Shown here piece by piece: positions 14,609-22,642 of a stretch of 45,951 bases of DNA. Made by a program: the position numbers and the translations under genes. The notes below the pieces were generated by a model. That model had not been told where the DNA came from. It did no database searches and saw nothing but the letters and a program-made list of their open reading frames with translations. Where the stretch lies: assembly GCA_964525015.1 (NCBI GenBank), contig CAZGFY010000019.1:1-45951 (forward strand), read 5' to 3'. The DNA is from RGIG3102 sp964525015 (GTDB lineage: Bacteria; Bacillota; Clostridia; Oscillospirales; Ruminococcaceae). The first letter of the stretch is position 1. Every line of letters begins with the position of its first letter.

Positions 14609-16057
14609 ATGCTTTTTAACTCGGTTGATTTTTTATTTTTCTTTCCAATTGTCGTTTTATTTTATTTTTTAGTTCCTAAAAAATTAAAAAATATATGGCT
14701 ATTGATATCAAGCTATTATTTTTATATGTTTTGGGAGCCTGTTTACGCTCTTTTAATCTTATTTTCAACAGTGAGCACATATTTTTGTGCCTTAGTGATA
14801 GATAGAAATAATAATGAAAAGCAAAGAAAGCTTTTTCTAGGCGTTAATATAGCTTTAAATTTATTAATCCTATTTTATTTTAAGTATTTTAATTTCTTTA
14901 TAGAAAGCCTAACTTCGCTATTTCCAAGTATCGAATTAAGGGAAAACACTAATCTACTTTTAGTTGTTGGGATTTCTTTTTACACCTTCCAATCTCTTGG
15001 ATATTCAATAGATGTTTACAGAAGAAAAATTTCTCCTGAAAAAAACTTTCTTACATATGCTTTGTTTGTAAGCTTTTTTCCACAACTTGTTGCAGGACCT
15101 ATTGAAAGAAGCACAAATCTACTACCTCAGTTTCATAAAACACATAAATTCAACTATAAAAGAGTTACCGATGGACTTGTTTTAATGGCATTTGGCTTTT
15201 TTAAAAAGCTAGTTATTGCTGATTCAGCAGCGCAGATAATTAATTCTGTATATAATTCGCCAACTGATTTTTCTGGCCTTAGCTTATTTATAACAACTGT
15301 ACTTTTTGCCTTTCAAATATACGGAGATTTTTCAGGATATTCTGATATTGCAATTGGTGCTGCAAATGTTTTAGGATATAAGCTAATGCGAAACTTCAAT
15401 CACCCATATTTCTCAAAATCAGTTCCCGAATTTTGGAAAAGATGGCATATCTCGCTATCCTCTTGGTTTATGGACTATGTTTATATCCCGCTTGGTGGTT
15501 CAAGAAAAGGAAAACTTCGCACATATATTAATCTCCTTTTAACATTTTTAGTTAGTGGTTTATGGCATGGTGCCAGCTGGACGTTTGTGATTTGGGGTTT
15601 AATAAACGGCTTTTTTAACACTATATCTAAAATAAAGGATGATATCTTATATAAAAATAAAGAGAAGAAAAAGGATAATTTTATAGTTTCCTTTCTTGAA
15701 ATTATTTGCACATTCTTTTTAATAGATTTCACCTGGATTTTCTTTAGAGCAAATAGTATTTCAGATGCATTTTATATCATCCAAAATATTTTTGCTGATT
15801 TTTCTTTATGGTTTACTCCTGAGTATTATACTAAAGTTTTTGAAAGCATTGGATTTTATCAAAATAATGGTACTGCAATTTTCTTATGCATATTATTTTT
15901 ACTTGTTATTGAAATGTTTGAAGGAAAAGGAAATCTTATTTTGAAAATCAACTCACTAAACTTTGTTTTTAGATGGATTTTTTACTATGCTATATTATTA
16001 TTAATCTTATTTTTTGGATATTTTGGACAAAGTCAATTTATCTATTTCCAATTTTAA
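14609..16057 (+). CDS. MBOAT family O-acyltransferase (AlgI/PatA-like)
   Basis: A 482-residue polytopic membrane protein with about ten hydrophobic segments. The core MBOAT marks are HPYFSKSVPEFWKRWHISLS and SGLWHGASWTF, with the conserved channel histidine at His320. Proteins of this kind pass acetyl groups from cytoplasmic acetyl-CoA across the membrane for O-acetylation of polysaccharide, peptidoglycan or teichoic acid. The gene abuts DUF2304 without spacing and is followed by an SGNH-like partner, so the substrate is most likely the fucosamine-containing polymer of this operon. The ribosome-binding site AAGGACGG lies inside the preceding gene. Confidence 0.93.
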   Translation: MLFNSVDFLFFFPIVVLFYFLVPKKLKNIWLLISSYYFYMFWEPVYALLILFSTVSTYFCALVIDRNNNEKQRKLFLGVNIALNLLILFYFKYFNFFIESLTSLFPSIELRENTNLLLVVGISFYTFQSLGYSIDVYRRKISPEKNFLTYALFVSFFPQLVAGPIERSTNLLPQFHKTHKFNYKRVTDGLVLMAFGFFKKLVIADSAAQIINSVYNSPTDFSGLSLFITTVLFAFQIYGDFSGYSDIAIGAANVLGYKLMRNFNHPYFSKSVPEFWKRWHISLSSWFMDYVYIPLGGSRKGKLRTYINLLLTFLVSGLWHGASWTFVIWGLINGFFNTISKIKDDILYKNKEKKKDNFIVSFLEIICTFFLIDFTWIFFRANSISDAFYIIQNIFADFSLWFTPEYYTKVFESIGFYQNNGTAIFLCILFLLVIEMFEGKGNLILKINSLNFVFRWIFYYAILLLILFFGYFGQSQFIYFQF

Positions 16058-16084
16058 TAGGAAGGGAAAGGAATTATTATTTTT

Positions 16085-17161
16085 ATGATAAAATTAATTT
16101 TAAAATCTCTTTTACTTTTACCTATTTTAGCCTTTATGGTATATGTTTCATATAATGTAGACCCTTCTGGATTATTTTTTGGTGCTGGATTTGAGAGAAT
16201 TGCCAGCGAATATATGCTAGCAGGAAACTATATTAATAAATACGAACAGCTTGATGGAAGGGCATTAAATGAGGTTTATGCAAAGAATGTGTCCTATGCA
16301 CCACAGATTTTAATAAATGGTAGTAGCCGTTCAATGATGGTCACTTCAGAGATTTCGCAAAATCGCTCATTTTATAATGCGGCTAATGTAGGCGCAGATT
16401 TTTATGATTTTTTCACAAGTTATTACATTTTTTATAAAGAGGATAAGCTGCCTGAAACTATAATTTTATCTATTGACCCTTGGCTATTAAATGATAGTGA
16501 AGAGGCAATTGATAGAAGAAGTAATAAAGAATTATACTATGAATTTATAGGTGAAGTTCTTGGAATTGAAAATAGCGAATATATAAAAGAAGACCCTAAT
16601 GAAAAATATCTAGCCCTTTTAGACCCTGCATATTTTCAAAGTAGTGTTGACTATTATAAAGTTGGCCCTGATTTAGAAACCCCTCCTGAAATAGTTGCCC
16701 CTGAAGATGTTTTAAAAAGTGAAGTGGTTATAAAAGCGCCAGATGGCTCGATTGTTTACGACCTTGCTTTTCGCGAGCAAACTCAAGAGTCTATAGATTT
16801 TAATGCACAAACACATGCTAATTTCCCAATGGGGAGCACTATTTTTGATGAGCTTAGCGAAGAAAAGCTAGAAATTTTTGAAAGTTTTATTGAGCATTTA
16901 AAAGAAAATAATGTTGAAATAGTTTTCTTTTTATCTCCATATCATCCTATATACTATGATATGGTGCTAGCTGAAAAGGACACACGATTTAAAGGAATGA
17001 TTGCAACAGAAGAGTATGCTATTTCATTTGCAAATGAGCATGATATTCCTGTGTACGGCTCATATGACCCGTATAAACTTAATTTAACTAATGCTGATTT
17101 TTATGATGGAATTCATATTAAATCATCATCAATTTTTAAAATTCTACCACAAACATTTTAA
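16085..17161 (+). CDS. SGNH/AlgX-like acetyltransferase partner of the MBOAT protein
   Basis: 358 residues. One N-terminal membrane segment (about 4-22) tethers an extracellular domain. The motif ILINGSSRSMMV (Ser80/Ser81) matches the GSSR nucleophile motif of the MBOAT partner family, and DFYDGIHIKSSS near the C-terminus supplies the Asp-His pair. Such proteins complete transfer of acetyl from the MBOAT channel to the extracellular glycan. A GGGAAAGGA site precedes the ATG by about 12 bases. It is the last polysaccharide-related gene of the run; DUF1904 follows 24 bases later. Confidence 0.85.
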   Translation: MIKLILKSLLLLPILAFMVYVSYNVDPSGLFFGAGFERIASEYMLAGNYINKYEQLDGRALNEVYAKNVSYAPQILINGSSRSMMVTSEISQNRSFYNAANVGADFYDFFTSYYIFYKEDKLPETIILSIDPWLLNDSEEAIDRRSNKELYYEFIGEVLGIENSEYIKEDPNEKYLALLDPAYFQSSVDYYKVGPDLETPPEIVAPEDVLKSEVVIKAPDGSIVYDLAFREQTQESIDFNAQTHANFPMGSTIFDELSEEKLEIFESFIEHLKENNVEIVFFLSPYHPIYYDMVLAEKDTRFKGMIATEEYAISFANEHDIPVYGSYDPYKLNLTNADFYDGIHIKSSSIFKILPQTF

Positions 17162-17185
17162 TCAAAAAAGGAATAGGTGAAAATT

Positions 17186-17512
17186 ATGCCGCAAATTATG
17201 TTAAAAGGTTTATCTGAAAATCAGGTGAGTACTCTTGCAAAAAACACAAGCGAAAACTTATCAAAAATTGTAGGTTGTCCTGCTGATTGGTTTATTTTTG
17301 ATAGCATTTCTTCAACAATTTTTTCTCATACTGGAGAAAAATCAGAGCAAGCTATTATCGCAGTGCACTGGTTTAAAAGAGAACAAGAAATTCAAGATAA
17401 AGTTGCTCTTTGCCTTGATAAAGAGTTAGAAAAACTTGGATTTCAAGACAGACAAATTAGTTTTTCAGTATTTTTAAAAGAATGTTATTACGAAAATGGT
17501 ACCCATTACTAA
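17186..17512 (+). CDS. DUF1904 family protein (tautomerase-like)
   Basis: 108 residues from the ATG at 17186. That start leaves Pro as the second residue (MPQIMLKG), as in the family and in tautomerases that use an N-terminal proline; the GTG nine bases earlier overlaps the AGGTG ribosome-binding site. DUF1904 is thought to share the 4-oxalocrotonate tautomerase/MIF fold. The protein has a tryptophan-containing core (VHWFKRE) and no signal peptide. Function unknown. It may be transcribed with the polysaccharide genes, but nothing links it to them biochemically. Confidence 0.8.
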   Translation: MPQIMLKGLSENQVSTLAKNTSENLSKIVGCPADWFIFDSISSTIFSHTGEKSEQAIIAVHWFKREQEIQDKVALCLDKELEKLGFQDRQISFSVFLKECYYENGTHY

Positions 17513-17519
17513 AGTTATG

Positions 17520-17551
17520 ATATTTTTGTGATGTAGTTAAAACAAAAATAT
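17520..17551 (+). terminator. weak hairpin after DUF1904
   Basis: ATATTTTTGT (17520-17529) pairs with ACAAAAATAT (17542-17551). It is AT-only apart from one pair and has no T-run, so it is a weak terminator candidate at best. Confidence 0.3.
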
Positions 17552-17570
17552 ATCAAGCGATAAAAACATC

Positions 17571-17599
17571 TTGTTATTTACCTTAAAATAGGGTACAAT
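17571..17599 (+). promoter_or_regulatory. promoter of the FKBP-like lipoprotein gene
   Basis: TTGTTA (17571-17576), 17-base spacer, TACAAT (17594-17599), followed 38 bases later by the ATG. Confidence 0.65.
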
Positions 17600-17637
17600 A
17601 GTTAAGTATTTTAAAAACCAAATTTATGGAGGAAAAG

Positions 17638-18801
17638 ATGAAACTAAAAAGATTACTAGCGCTAATGCTAACTTCTGCTATATTAATCGCTTCTTTAACT
17701 GCTTGTTCAAGCGAAGAAGAAACTACTGAAGAAACAACAGAAGGAACAACAACTGAAGAAACTACAACTGAACTAGAAACTCTAGATTACAGCTCATACT
17801 TTACAGACCTTGGACATTTTAATGATATTACAGCTTTAGATTATGTTGTGTTACCAGAAAATTATGAAAGCGCAACACTTCCAGAAGATACTCTAGTTAT
17901 CACTAATGAAGAAGTTCAAGCTGAAATTGACACTATCATAGCTAATGGTATTACTTACGCTGAAGTTGATGAAACTTATGCATTTATTAAAGATGATAAA
18001 GTTATTATCGACTTTGTAGGCTCTATTGATGGAGTTGAGTTTGAAGGTGGCGCAGGCCAAGACCAAGAATTAACAGTTGGTAGCCAAGAATTTATTGATG
18101 ATTTCTTAACACAAATTATCGGACACAAAATTGGTGATAACTTTGATGTTGAAGTAACTTTCCCTGAAGAATATTCAAACAACCCTGATTTAGCAGGAAA
18201 AGATGCTGTATTCAATGTTACAATCAAAGGTGGTTCACAAAGAATTGTTCCAGAATTTACTGATGAATTAGTAAACACTGTATTCCAAGGCGAATACACA
18301 ACAACTGATGAAGTTATTTCTGCTTTTTCTGAAGCAATAATCTACCAAAAACAAACAGCTTACATCGATGAATACCTAACTACAAGTGAAGTTAGCGAAG
18401 TTCCAGCGATTATGACTGAATTTGTTCAAAAAGCAACTCTTGATTCTGTAAATCAAGCTGCTCTACAATACGGCCTTGATATCGCAACATATGTAACTTT
18501 ATTAGGTTATGCAGATCTAGACGCTTACCTAGCTGATAGCCAAGAAATTTTCCAAACAAATGCAAAATATTCTTTAATCTATCAAGCACTTCAAGAATCA
18601 CTAGGCCTAGAACTTACAACAGATGAAGTTGTTGAATACATTGATTCAGTATATGGCGAAGGCTACTATGATTTAGCAGTTACTGAACTTGGTGCAAACT
18701 ATATTGCATACTCAGTTTCTCAAGGTATGGCAAAAGAAAATCTTCATAAAATGATGATTGAAAACACACCAAATGCTGTTATGCCAAGCTTTTATGAATA
18801 A
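17638..18801 (+). CDS. surface lipoprotein with FKBP/trigger-factor-like domains
   Basis: 387 residues from the ATG at 17638; the ATG 12 bases upstream overlaps the ribosome-binding site GGAGG. Lipoprotein signal with lipobox LTAC (Cys23), then a Thr/Glu-rich linker (24-47). An FKBP-type prolyl isomerase domain (about 115-200; VIIDFVGSIDGVEFEGG and FPEEY) is followed by a helical C-terminal half like the chaperone arms of trigger factor. So it looks like a trigger factor without the ribosome-binding domain, moved to the outer face of the membrane. It may fold secreted proteins, as PrsA does in other Bacillota. It stands alone between a promoter and a terminator. Confidence 0.85.
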   Translation: MKLKRLLALMLTSAILIASLTACSSEEETTEETTEGTTTEETTTELETLDYSSYFTDLGHFNDITALDYVVLPENYESATLPEDTLVITNEEVQAEIDTIIANGITYAEVDETYAFIKDDKVIIDFVGSIDGVEFEGGAGQDQELTVGSQEFIDDFLTQIIGHKIGDNFDVEVTFPEEYSNNPDLAGKDAVFNVTIKGGSQRIVPEFTDELVNTVFQGEYTTTDEVISAFSEAIIYQKQTAYIDEYLTTSEVSEVPAIMTEFVQKATLDSVNQAALQYGLDIATYVTLLGYADLDAYLADSQEIFQTNAKYSLIYQALQESLGLELTTDEVVEYIDSVYGEGYYDLAVTELGANYIAYSVSQGMAKENLHKMMIENTPNAVMPSFYE

Positions 18802-18820
18802 TAATTATAATTTATAACAC

Positions 18821-18851
18821 AAAAAATCCACTGTTTAACCAGTGGATTTTT
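18821..18851. terminator. bidirectional terminator
   Basis: AAAAATCCACTG (18822-18833) pairs with CAGTGGATTTTT (18840-18851), with T or A runs at both ends. It serves the lipoprotein gene and the converging cyclic-di-GMP gene. Confidence 0.88.
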
Positions 18852-18852
18852 A

Positions 18853-20931
18853 TTATTTATCTATATATTTTTTAAAAAATTCATCCATAGGAATTGGCTT
18901 TGAAAAATAATATCCTTGCCCTATATCACAGCCAAGCTTTTGTAGTGCATCTTTTTGATTTTCTGTTTCAACTCCCTCTGCCACGCTTATTATCCCATTA
19001 AAGTTTTTACATAAATCAATCGACCATTTAGTTATAATATTAGCTTTTTTATTCTCTATAAATGTATCAATAATAGTTTTATCAATTTTAATTTCATGGA
19101 AATTAGCTTTTGAAATTATTGATAGATTTGAATACCCCGAACCAAAGTCATCCAGGGAAACCAAAAAGCCTGCCCTATTGAATTCATTTATTAATTCAAT
19201 TAAATGAACATCATCAATTCCTGTTACTGTTTCAGTTACTTCAACAATAAAATAATCCGGAGAAACATTAAAAGTTTCACATATATTAATTAATTTTTCA
19301 ATAACATCTACACTAGTTAACGATTTTCTTGAAAAATTCACTGAAAATCTTAAATCAAGCTGATATCCCCTTTGATTTAAATCATTTATAAACTCACATA
19401 TAGTTTTAAAAACATAGTAGTCAATATTCGAGATAATTGATTCTTTTTCATAAAAAGGAAGGAATGTATTTGGTGTTTTTATATTTCCTTTGCTATCGAA
19501 TTTTCGAATTAAAGCTTCTGCTCCAATAATTTTATTGGTTGATAATTCGATTTGAGGTTGTAAAAACACAGTGAATTTATTATTAAGTAATTCATACCCT
19601 AGATTTTTTAATAATAGATTTGTATAATTACCTGTTTGAGTTTTTGATTTATCAAGCAAAAAATTAAAATCTTCACTATCATATACTCTATTAAAAGCAT
19701 ACCCCACACTAACTTCAAAATCCAAAGTTTTTAGCATTGTTTGAAAATCAAAAACTAAACTTTCAAATTCTTCCTCAGATAAATTATCGCATAAAATAAC
19801 AAAGTCATCTCCACCAAGCCTATAAATATGATAATCTTCAAATACTGATTTTAATAAAGAAGCCAAAGTAAGAATAACTTTATCTCCATGTTCATATCCA
19901 TGTAAATCATTTATTAATTTTAATGATTTAATATCTAAAACTAAAACGCCTAATGTGTCTGGAGTTTCCTCATTAAAGCTTTTAATATGCTCATTATATG
20001 CATTGCGATTTTTTAAATTTGAATGTTTATCATAAAAACTTAATTTATTTAATTTTTTTAAAATTTTGTTTTTTTCAAAAAAGCTAGAGATAATAAATGA
20101 TAACTCTCGAAATATTTTTGTTTCAGTATTAAATAATGTTGGATTATCAACACCTATAAAACCGTATAAATCTCCTTTTATATCTCTTAATGGAACAGCT
20201 AGAAGATTTCTAACATCGTATTTTTCTAGTAAATCTCTTTCTGGTTTTGGTAATATTGCGCTAGAAGAATCTAATAAAACTAATTCATTTTGGGTTTGAA
20301 AAACATCAAACCATCTTTGAAATGGTAGGGCGTCAACATTCGTTAAGTCTGATTTTGATGGCTTAGATACTCCATCTGTCCATTCATAATCATTGGAAAC
20401 AGTTTTTTTATCTTGAGATAAAGTGAATATATAGCATCTTTGTGCCTTATAATACTCGCCTAAAATTTCTAAAATATCTAGCAAAGCCTCTTCTAATTCA
20501 AAATCTTTATGTAGATTTTCAATGCAAGAAGCAACAACTTGATGTTCTAATAATTTTTTCTCTAAATTATTAGTTAGAAAATATTGATGAGTTGAATCTA
20601 TAGCAATCTCAAGCCTCACCATTTTTCCCTCAATTTCAACTAACTTATCTTTTAAGCTGTAGTGGGTTTTAGTTAATGGGTTATAATATTCCCATTCATA
20701 AAATTTATCGCTTTTAAGATATTTGTTCGTACAAAATGAGCAAGGCGCATCTTTACCTTGCAAAACTTTATAACATTTCTGCCCTTCCCAAGTAAAATTT
20801 TTATCGGCCTTAGAAAAAGCAGAAATAGTGTTTTTATTAATATATAATAATTCGTAAGTTTCTATATCTGCTAGATAAACTAAATCGTTTATAGAATCGG
20901 CCACCAATAAAGAAATCTTATTATAGTCCAT
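18853..20931 (-). CDS. PAS-GAF-GGDEF-EAL cyclic-di-GMP signalling protein
   Basis: 692 residues from the ATG that follows GGTGGAGGAAA; an in-frame start 36 bases upstream lies in the leader. No membrane segments. A PAS-like sensor (1-115) contains three cysteines (Cys53, Cys64, Cys67 in CYKVLQGKDAPCSFC). A GAF domain follows (about 135-290). The GGDEF domain (about 300-430) has GGDDF at 373-377, a conservative variant, plus Asp333 and ND at 341-342. The EAL domain (about 445-690) retains its catalytic set: EAL 472-474, Asn532, EVTE 564-567, DD 594-595, Lys618, Glu652 and Gln672. The phosphodiesterase half should be active. The cyclase half may be active or may act as a GTP-sensing regulator, since LDIKSLKLI deviates from the usual D-x-D-x-F-K. 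A structured leader precedes it. Confidence 0.93.
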   Translation of the reverse strand: MDYNKISLLVADSINDLVYLADIETYELLYINKNTISAFSKADKNFTWEGQKCYKVLQGKDAPCSFCTNKYLKSDKFYEWEYYNPLTKTHYSLKDKLVEIEGKMVRLEIAIDSTHQYFLTNNLEKKLLEHQVVASCIENLHKDFELEEALLDILEILGEYYKAQRCYIFTLSQDKKTVSNDYEWTDGVSKPSKSDLTNVDALPFQRWFDVFQTQNELVLLDSSSAILPKPERDLLEKYDVRNLLAVPLRDIKGDLYGFIGVDNPTLFNTETKIFRELSFIISSFFEKNKILKKLNKLSFYDKHSNLKNRNAYNEHIKSFNEETPDTLGVLVLDIKSLKLINDLHGYEHGDKVILTLASLLKSVFEDYHIYRLGGDDFVILCDNLSEEEFESLVFDFQTMLKTLDFEVSVGYAFNRVYDSEDFNFLLDKSKTQTGNYTNLLLKNLGYELLNNKFTVFLQPQIELSTNKIIGAEALIRKFDSKGNIKTPNTFLPFYEKESIISNIDYYVFKTICEFINDLNQRGYQLDLRFSVNFSRKSLTSVDVIEKLINICETFNVSPDYFIVEVTETVTGIDDVHLIELINEFNRAGFLVSLDDFGSGYSNLSIISKANFHEIKIDKTIIDTFIENKKANIITKWSIDLCKNFNGIISVAEGVETENQKDALQKLGCDIGQGYYFSKPIPMDEFFKKYIDK

Positions 20932-21024
20932 TTTCCTCCACCTAAACAATAGGTTTGCCGCACACACGGATTATATGATAATAGGGTTGGTAGCTGCTTT
21001 AATACCAAAACTACCCTATCTATC
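20932..21024 (-). promoter_or_regulatory. structured 5' leader of the GGDEF-EAL gene
   Basis: The roughly 90-base leader can fold into a long hairpin right at the predicted start site. On the minus strand GATA plus ATAGGG pair with CCCTAT plus TATC, continuing after a 5-base bulge with TTGGTA/TACCAA (20977-21024). Next comes a small hairpin CCG-TGTGTG-CGG (20960-20971), then ACCTA/TAGGT (about 20942-20956), whose 3' side overlaps the ribosome-binding site. The layout is riboswitch-like, but it does not match the cyclic-di-GMP I or II consensus that I know. No ligand is proposed. Confidence 0.45.
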
Positions 21025-21026
21025 AA

Positions 21027-21055
21027 ATTATATTATATACTTATTAAAATGTCAA
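21027..21055 (-). promoter_or_regulatory. sigma-A promoter of the GGDEF-EAL gene
   Basis: Minus strand TTGACA (21050-21055), 17-base spacer, TATAAT (21027-21032), a perfect consensus that places the start at about 21020. Confidence 0.85.
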
Positions 21056-21077
21056 TATGTAAAGATTTACATCGCTT

Positions 21078-21111
21078 AAAACGCTAATAATTATATTAAA
21101 CAAAGCGTTTT
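21078..21111 (-). terminator. weak terminator of tadA
   Basis: AAAACGCT/AGCGTTTT arms (21078-21085 with 21104-21111) overlap the tadA stop codon, with an 18-base loop and only a short T-tract. Termination is plausible but weak. Confidence 0.4.
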
Positions 21112-21553
21112 ACCTTAATCGCTTAAAAAAATTAACCAAAATTTCCCTACTTTCATCTTCTAATACACCGAACAGAACTTCTGGCTTATGATTAACTGAA
21201 TAATTTAAAAGATTATACATCCCAATAAACGCTCCCTGCTTAAAATCTTCGCAAGCTATAACAACTCTTTTTAACCTTGAATGAACTATTGCCCCTGCAC
21301 ACATGCTGCAAGGCTCTAGAGTTACATACAAAGTACATCCCGTTAGCCATTTTGAGCCTAGCTTTTTACTAGCCTTATTAATTGCCACTATTTCTGCGTG
21401 AAGTATTGGATTTTTTTTAGTTTCAACTAAATTATGCCCTGTTGCTATAATTTCATTATCTTTAACAATCACAGCCCCAATGGGTACTTCCCCCATATCT
21501 TTGGCTTTTTGAGCTTCTTCAAGAGCAATTTGCATATAATCTTTGTGTTTCAT
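21110..21553 (-). CDS. tadA: tRNA adenosine(34) deaminase
   Basis: Deaminates A34 of tRNA-Arg(ACG) to inosine, needed for decoding CGN codons. 147 residues. The zinc site is complete: HAE at 52-54 (His52 ligand, Glu54 proton shuttle) and PCSMC (Cys82, Cys85). The start lies one base past the stop of the upstream protease gene, with a GGAGA site inside that gene, so translation is probably coupled. The C-terminus is near the 21-kb hairpin. Confidence 0.95.
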   Translation of the reverse strand: MKHKDYMQIALEEAQKAKDMGEVPIGAVIVKDNEIIATGHNLVETKKNPILHAEIVAINKASKKLGSKWLTGCTLYVTLEPCSMCAGAIVHSRLKRVVIACEDFKQGAFIGMYNLLNYSVNHKPEVLFGVLEDESREILVNFFKRLR

Positions 21554-21554
21554 A

Positions 21555-22463
21555 TTATTTAAAATTCTCCATAAAAGTTATGTAAATAGTGCCAATACAG
21601 CATGCTAAACTAATTATAAGCACTGGGCTAAAAAGAAATAATTTGTAACTATTTCTATCTGAATTTTTATTTTTAAAGTCTTTTATTAAAGGTAATTCTC
21701 TTTGATTTTTCAAAGTGAAGTATCCATAAAATCCAAAAATTAATAAAGAAAAATTAATAAAAATCAAAATAAATGGAGCAGAAACACCATGCACATACTG
21801 ATTTATATATATCATTATAAAGGAATATGAATTATTTAATAAATGAGCTAATATACAAGTTAAAACATTGTTAGTTTTTAAATAAATGCATCCTAAAATC
21901 AAAGAAGATAAAAAAGCTGGAAACAATTGCTCGATATTTTGATGCATTAAAGAGAATATAAGCGAGGAAATAATAAGAGCAGAAAATTTGCCATAATTTG
22001 AAAGCAAATTTAGAATATATCCTCTAATAAAAAGTTCTTCAAATACACTTGGAATAATCGCAATACTTATAAAATATAGTATAAAAGATTGCAAACTATC
22101 AATTTCCAATAAGCTTTGCGCAGGAAATTCAATCTTTAAAATATACTCAATTACATTTATTATAAGCTGATTTAGAACGGTTATTACCAAAAATAAAATT
22201 TGAGAGAAGAAAACATAGGGAGCTATTTTTTCAAAATTAGCCTTTTTAAAAATTTTAGGTGTAAAATTTATTAATTTTTCAAGCGAAATAATTGGAAGTA
22301 TGCAAGCTAAAATAAGGCTAAGTGATGAAAAAATTAAAACCAAATTAATATTTTCATCTAAATTCATTATATTTAAAATTCCCGGAAGATAATTCCTTAT
22401 TATTAAAAATATTAGTATTGAAAAGCCAATTGCATTGTATATGTATTTATTTTTAGCGTTCAT
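21555..22463 (-). CDS. CPBP-family intramembrane metalloprotease
   Basis: 302 residues, about eight membrane segments. Active-site signature of the CAAX protease/bacteriocin-processing family: VFEELFIRGYI (EExxxR), then FSLMHQ and HLLNNS carrying the histidine ligands. These proteins cleave membrane substrates or give immunity to peptides. No bacteriocin or prenylation gene lies beside it. Ribosome-binding site AAGGACG about 11 bases before the ATG. It leads a two-gene operon with tadA and is divergent from an MFS carrier. Confidence 0.9.
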   Translation of the reverse strand: MNAKNKYIYNAIGFSILIFLIIRNYLPGILNIMNLDENINLVLIFSSLSLILACILPIISLEKLINFTPKIFKKANFEKIAPYVFFSQILFLVITVLNQLIINVIEYILKIEFPAQSLLEIDSLQSFILYFISIAIIPSVFEELFIRGYILNLLSNYGKFSALIISSLIFSLMHQNIEQLFPAFLSSLILGCIYLKTNNVLTCILAHLLNNSYSFIMIYINQYVHGVSAPFILIFINFSLLIFGFYGYFTLKNQRELPLIKDFKNKNSDRNSYKLFLFSPVLIISLACCIGTIYITFMENFK

Positions 22464-22491
22464 AAAATAAAACGTCCTTGTAAAATTTAAT

Positions 22492-22503
22492 GTTATATAT
22501 AAC
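22492..22503. promoter_or_regulatory. palindrome in the CPBP-tadA promoter region
   Basis: GTTATATATAAC, a 12-bp perfect palindrome at the predicted start site of the leftward promoter. Nearby is a 13-bp direct repeat TGTAAAATTTAAT at 22479-22491 and 22552-22564, the second copy 9 bases upstream of the rightward -35. They may be operators, but AT-richness makes chance similarity likely. Confidence 0.35.
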
Positions 22504-22505
22504 CT

Positions 22506-22534
22506 ATTTTACATCGTTATATATTAAAATACAA
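22506..22534 (-). promoter_or_regulatory. promoter of the CPBP-tadA operon
   Basis: Minus strand TTGTAT (22529-22534), 17-base spacer, TAAAAT (22506-22511). Confidence 0.55.
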
Positions 22535-22573
22535 TAAAAATATTTAGTATATGTAAAATTTAATAATTACATG

Positions 22574-22602
22574 TTGATTTTTTAAAATTTAGGTGATAAA
22601 AT
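22574..22602 (+). promoter_or_regulatory. promoter of the MFS gene at 22643
   Basis: TTGATT (22574-22579), 17-base spacer, TAAAAT (22597-22602), 40 bases ahead of the ATG. Confidence 0.55.
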
Positions 22603-22642
22603 TTTCTTGCATATTAATTCCATTATTTAAAAGAGGAAACTT

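Noticed and set aside
15973..16155. A 60-codon frame overlapping the end of the MBOAT gene
   Set aside because: It overlaps two better genes in other frames and lacks a ribosome-binding site.
20932..21024. A known cyclic-di-GMP riboswitch before the GGDEF-EAL gene
   Set aside because: The leader lacks the conserved tetraloop-receptor and core sequences of class I and the pseudoknot pattern of class II as I know them; kept only as an unassigned structured leader.
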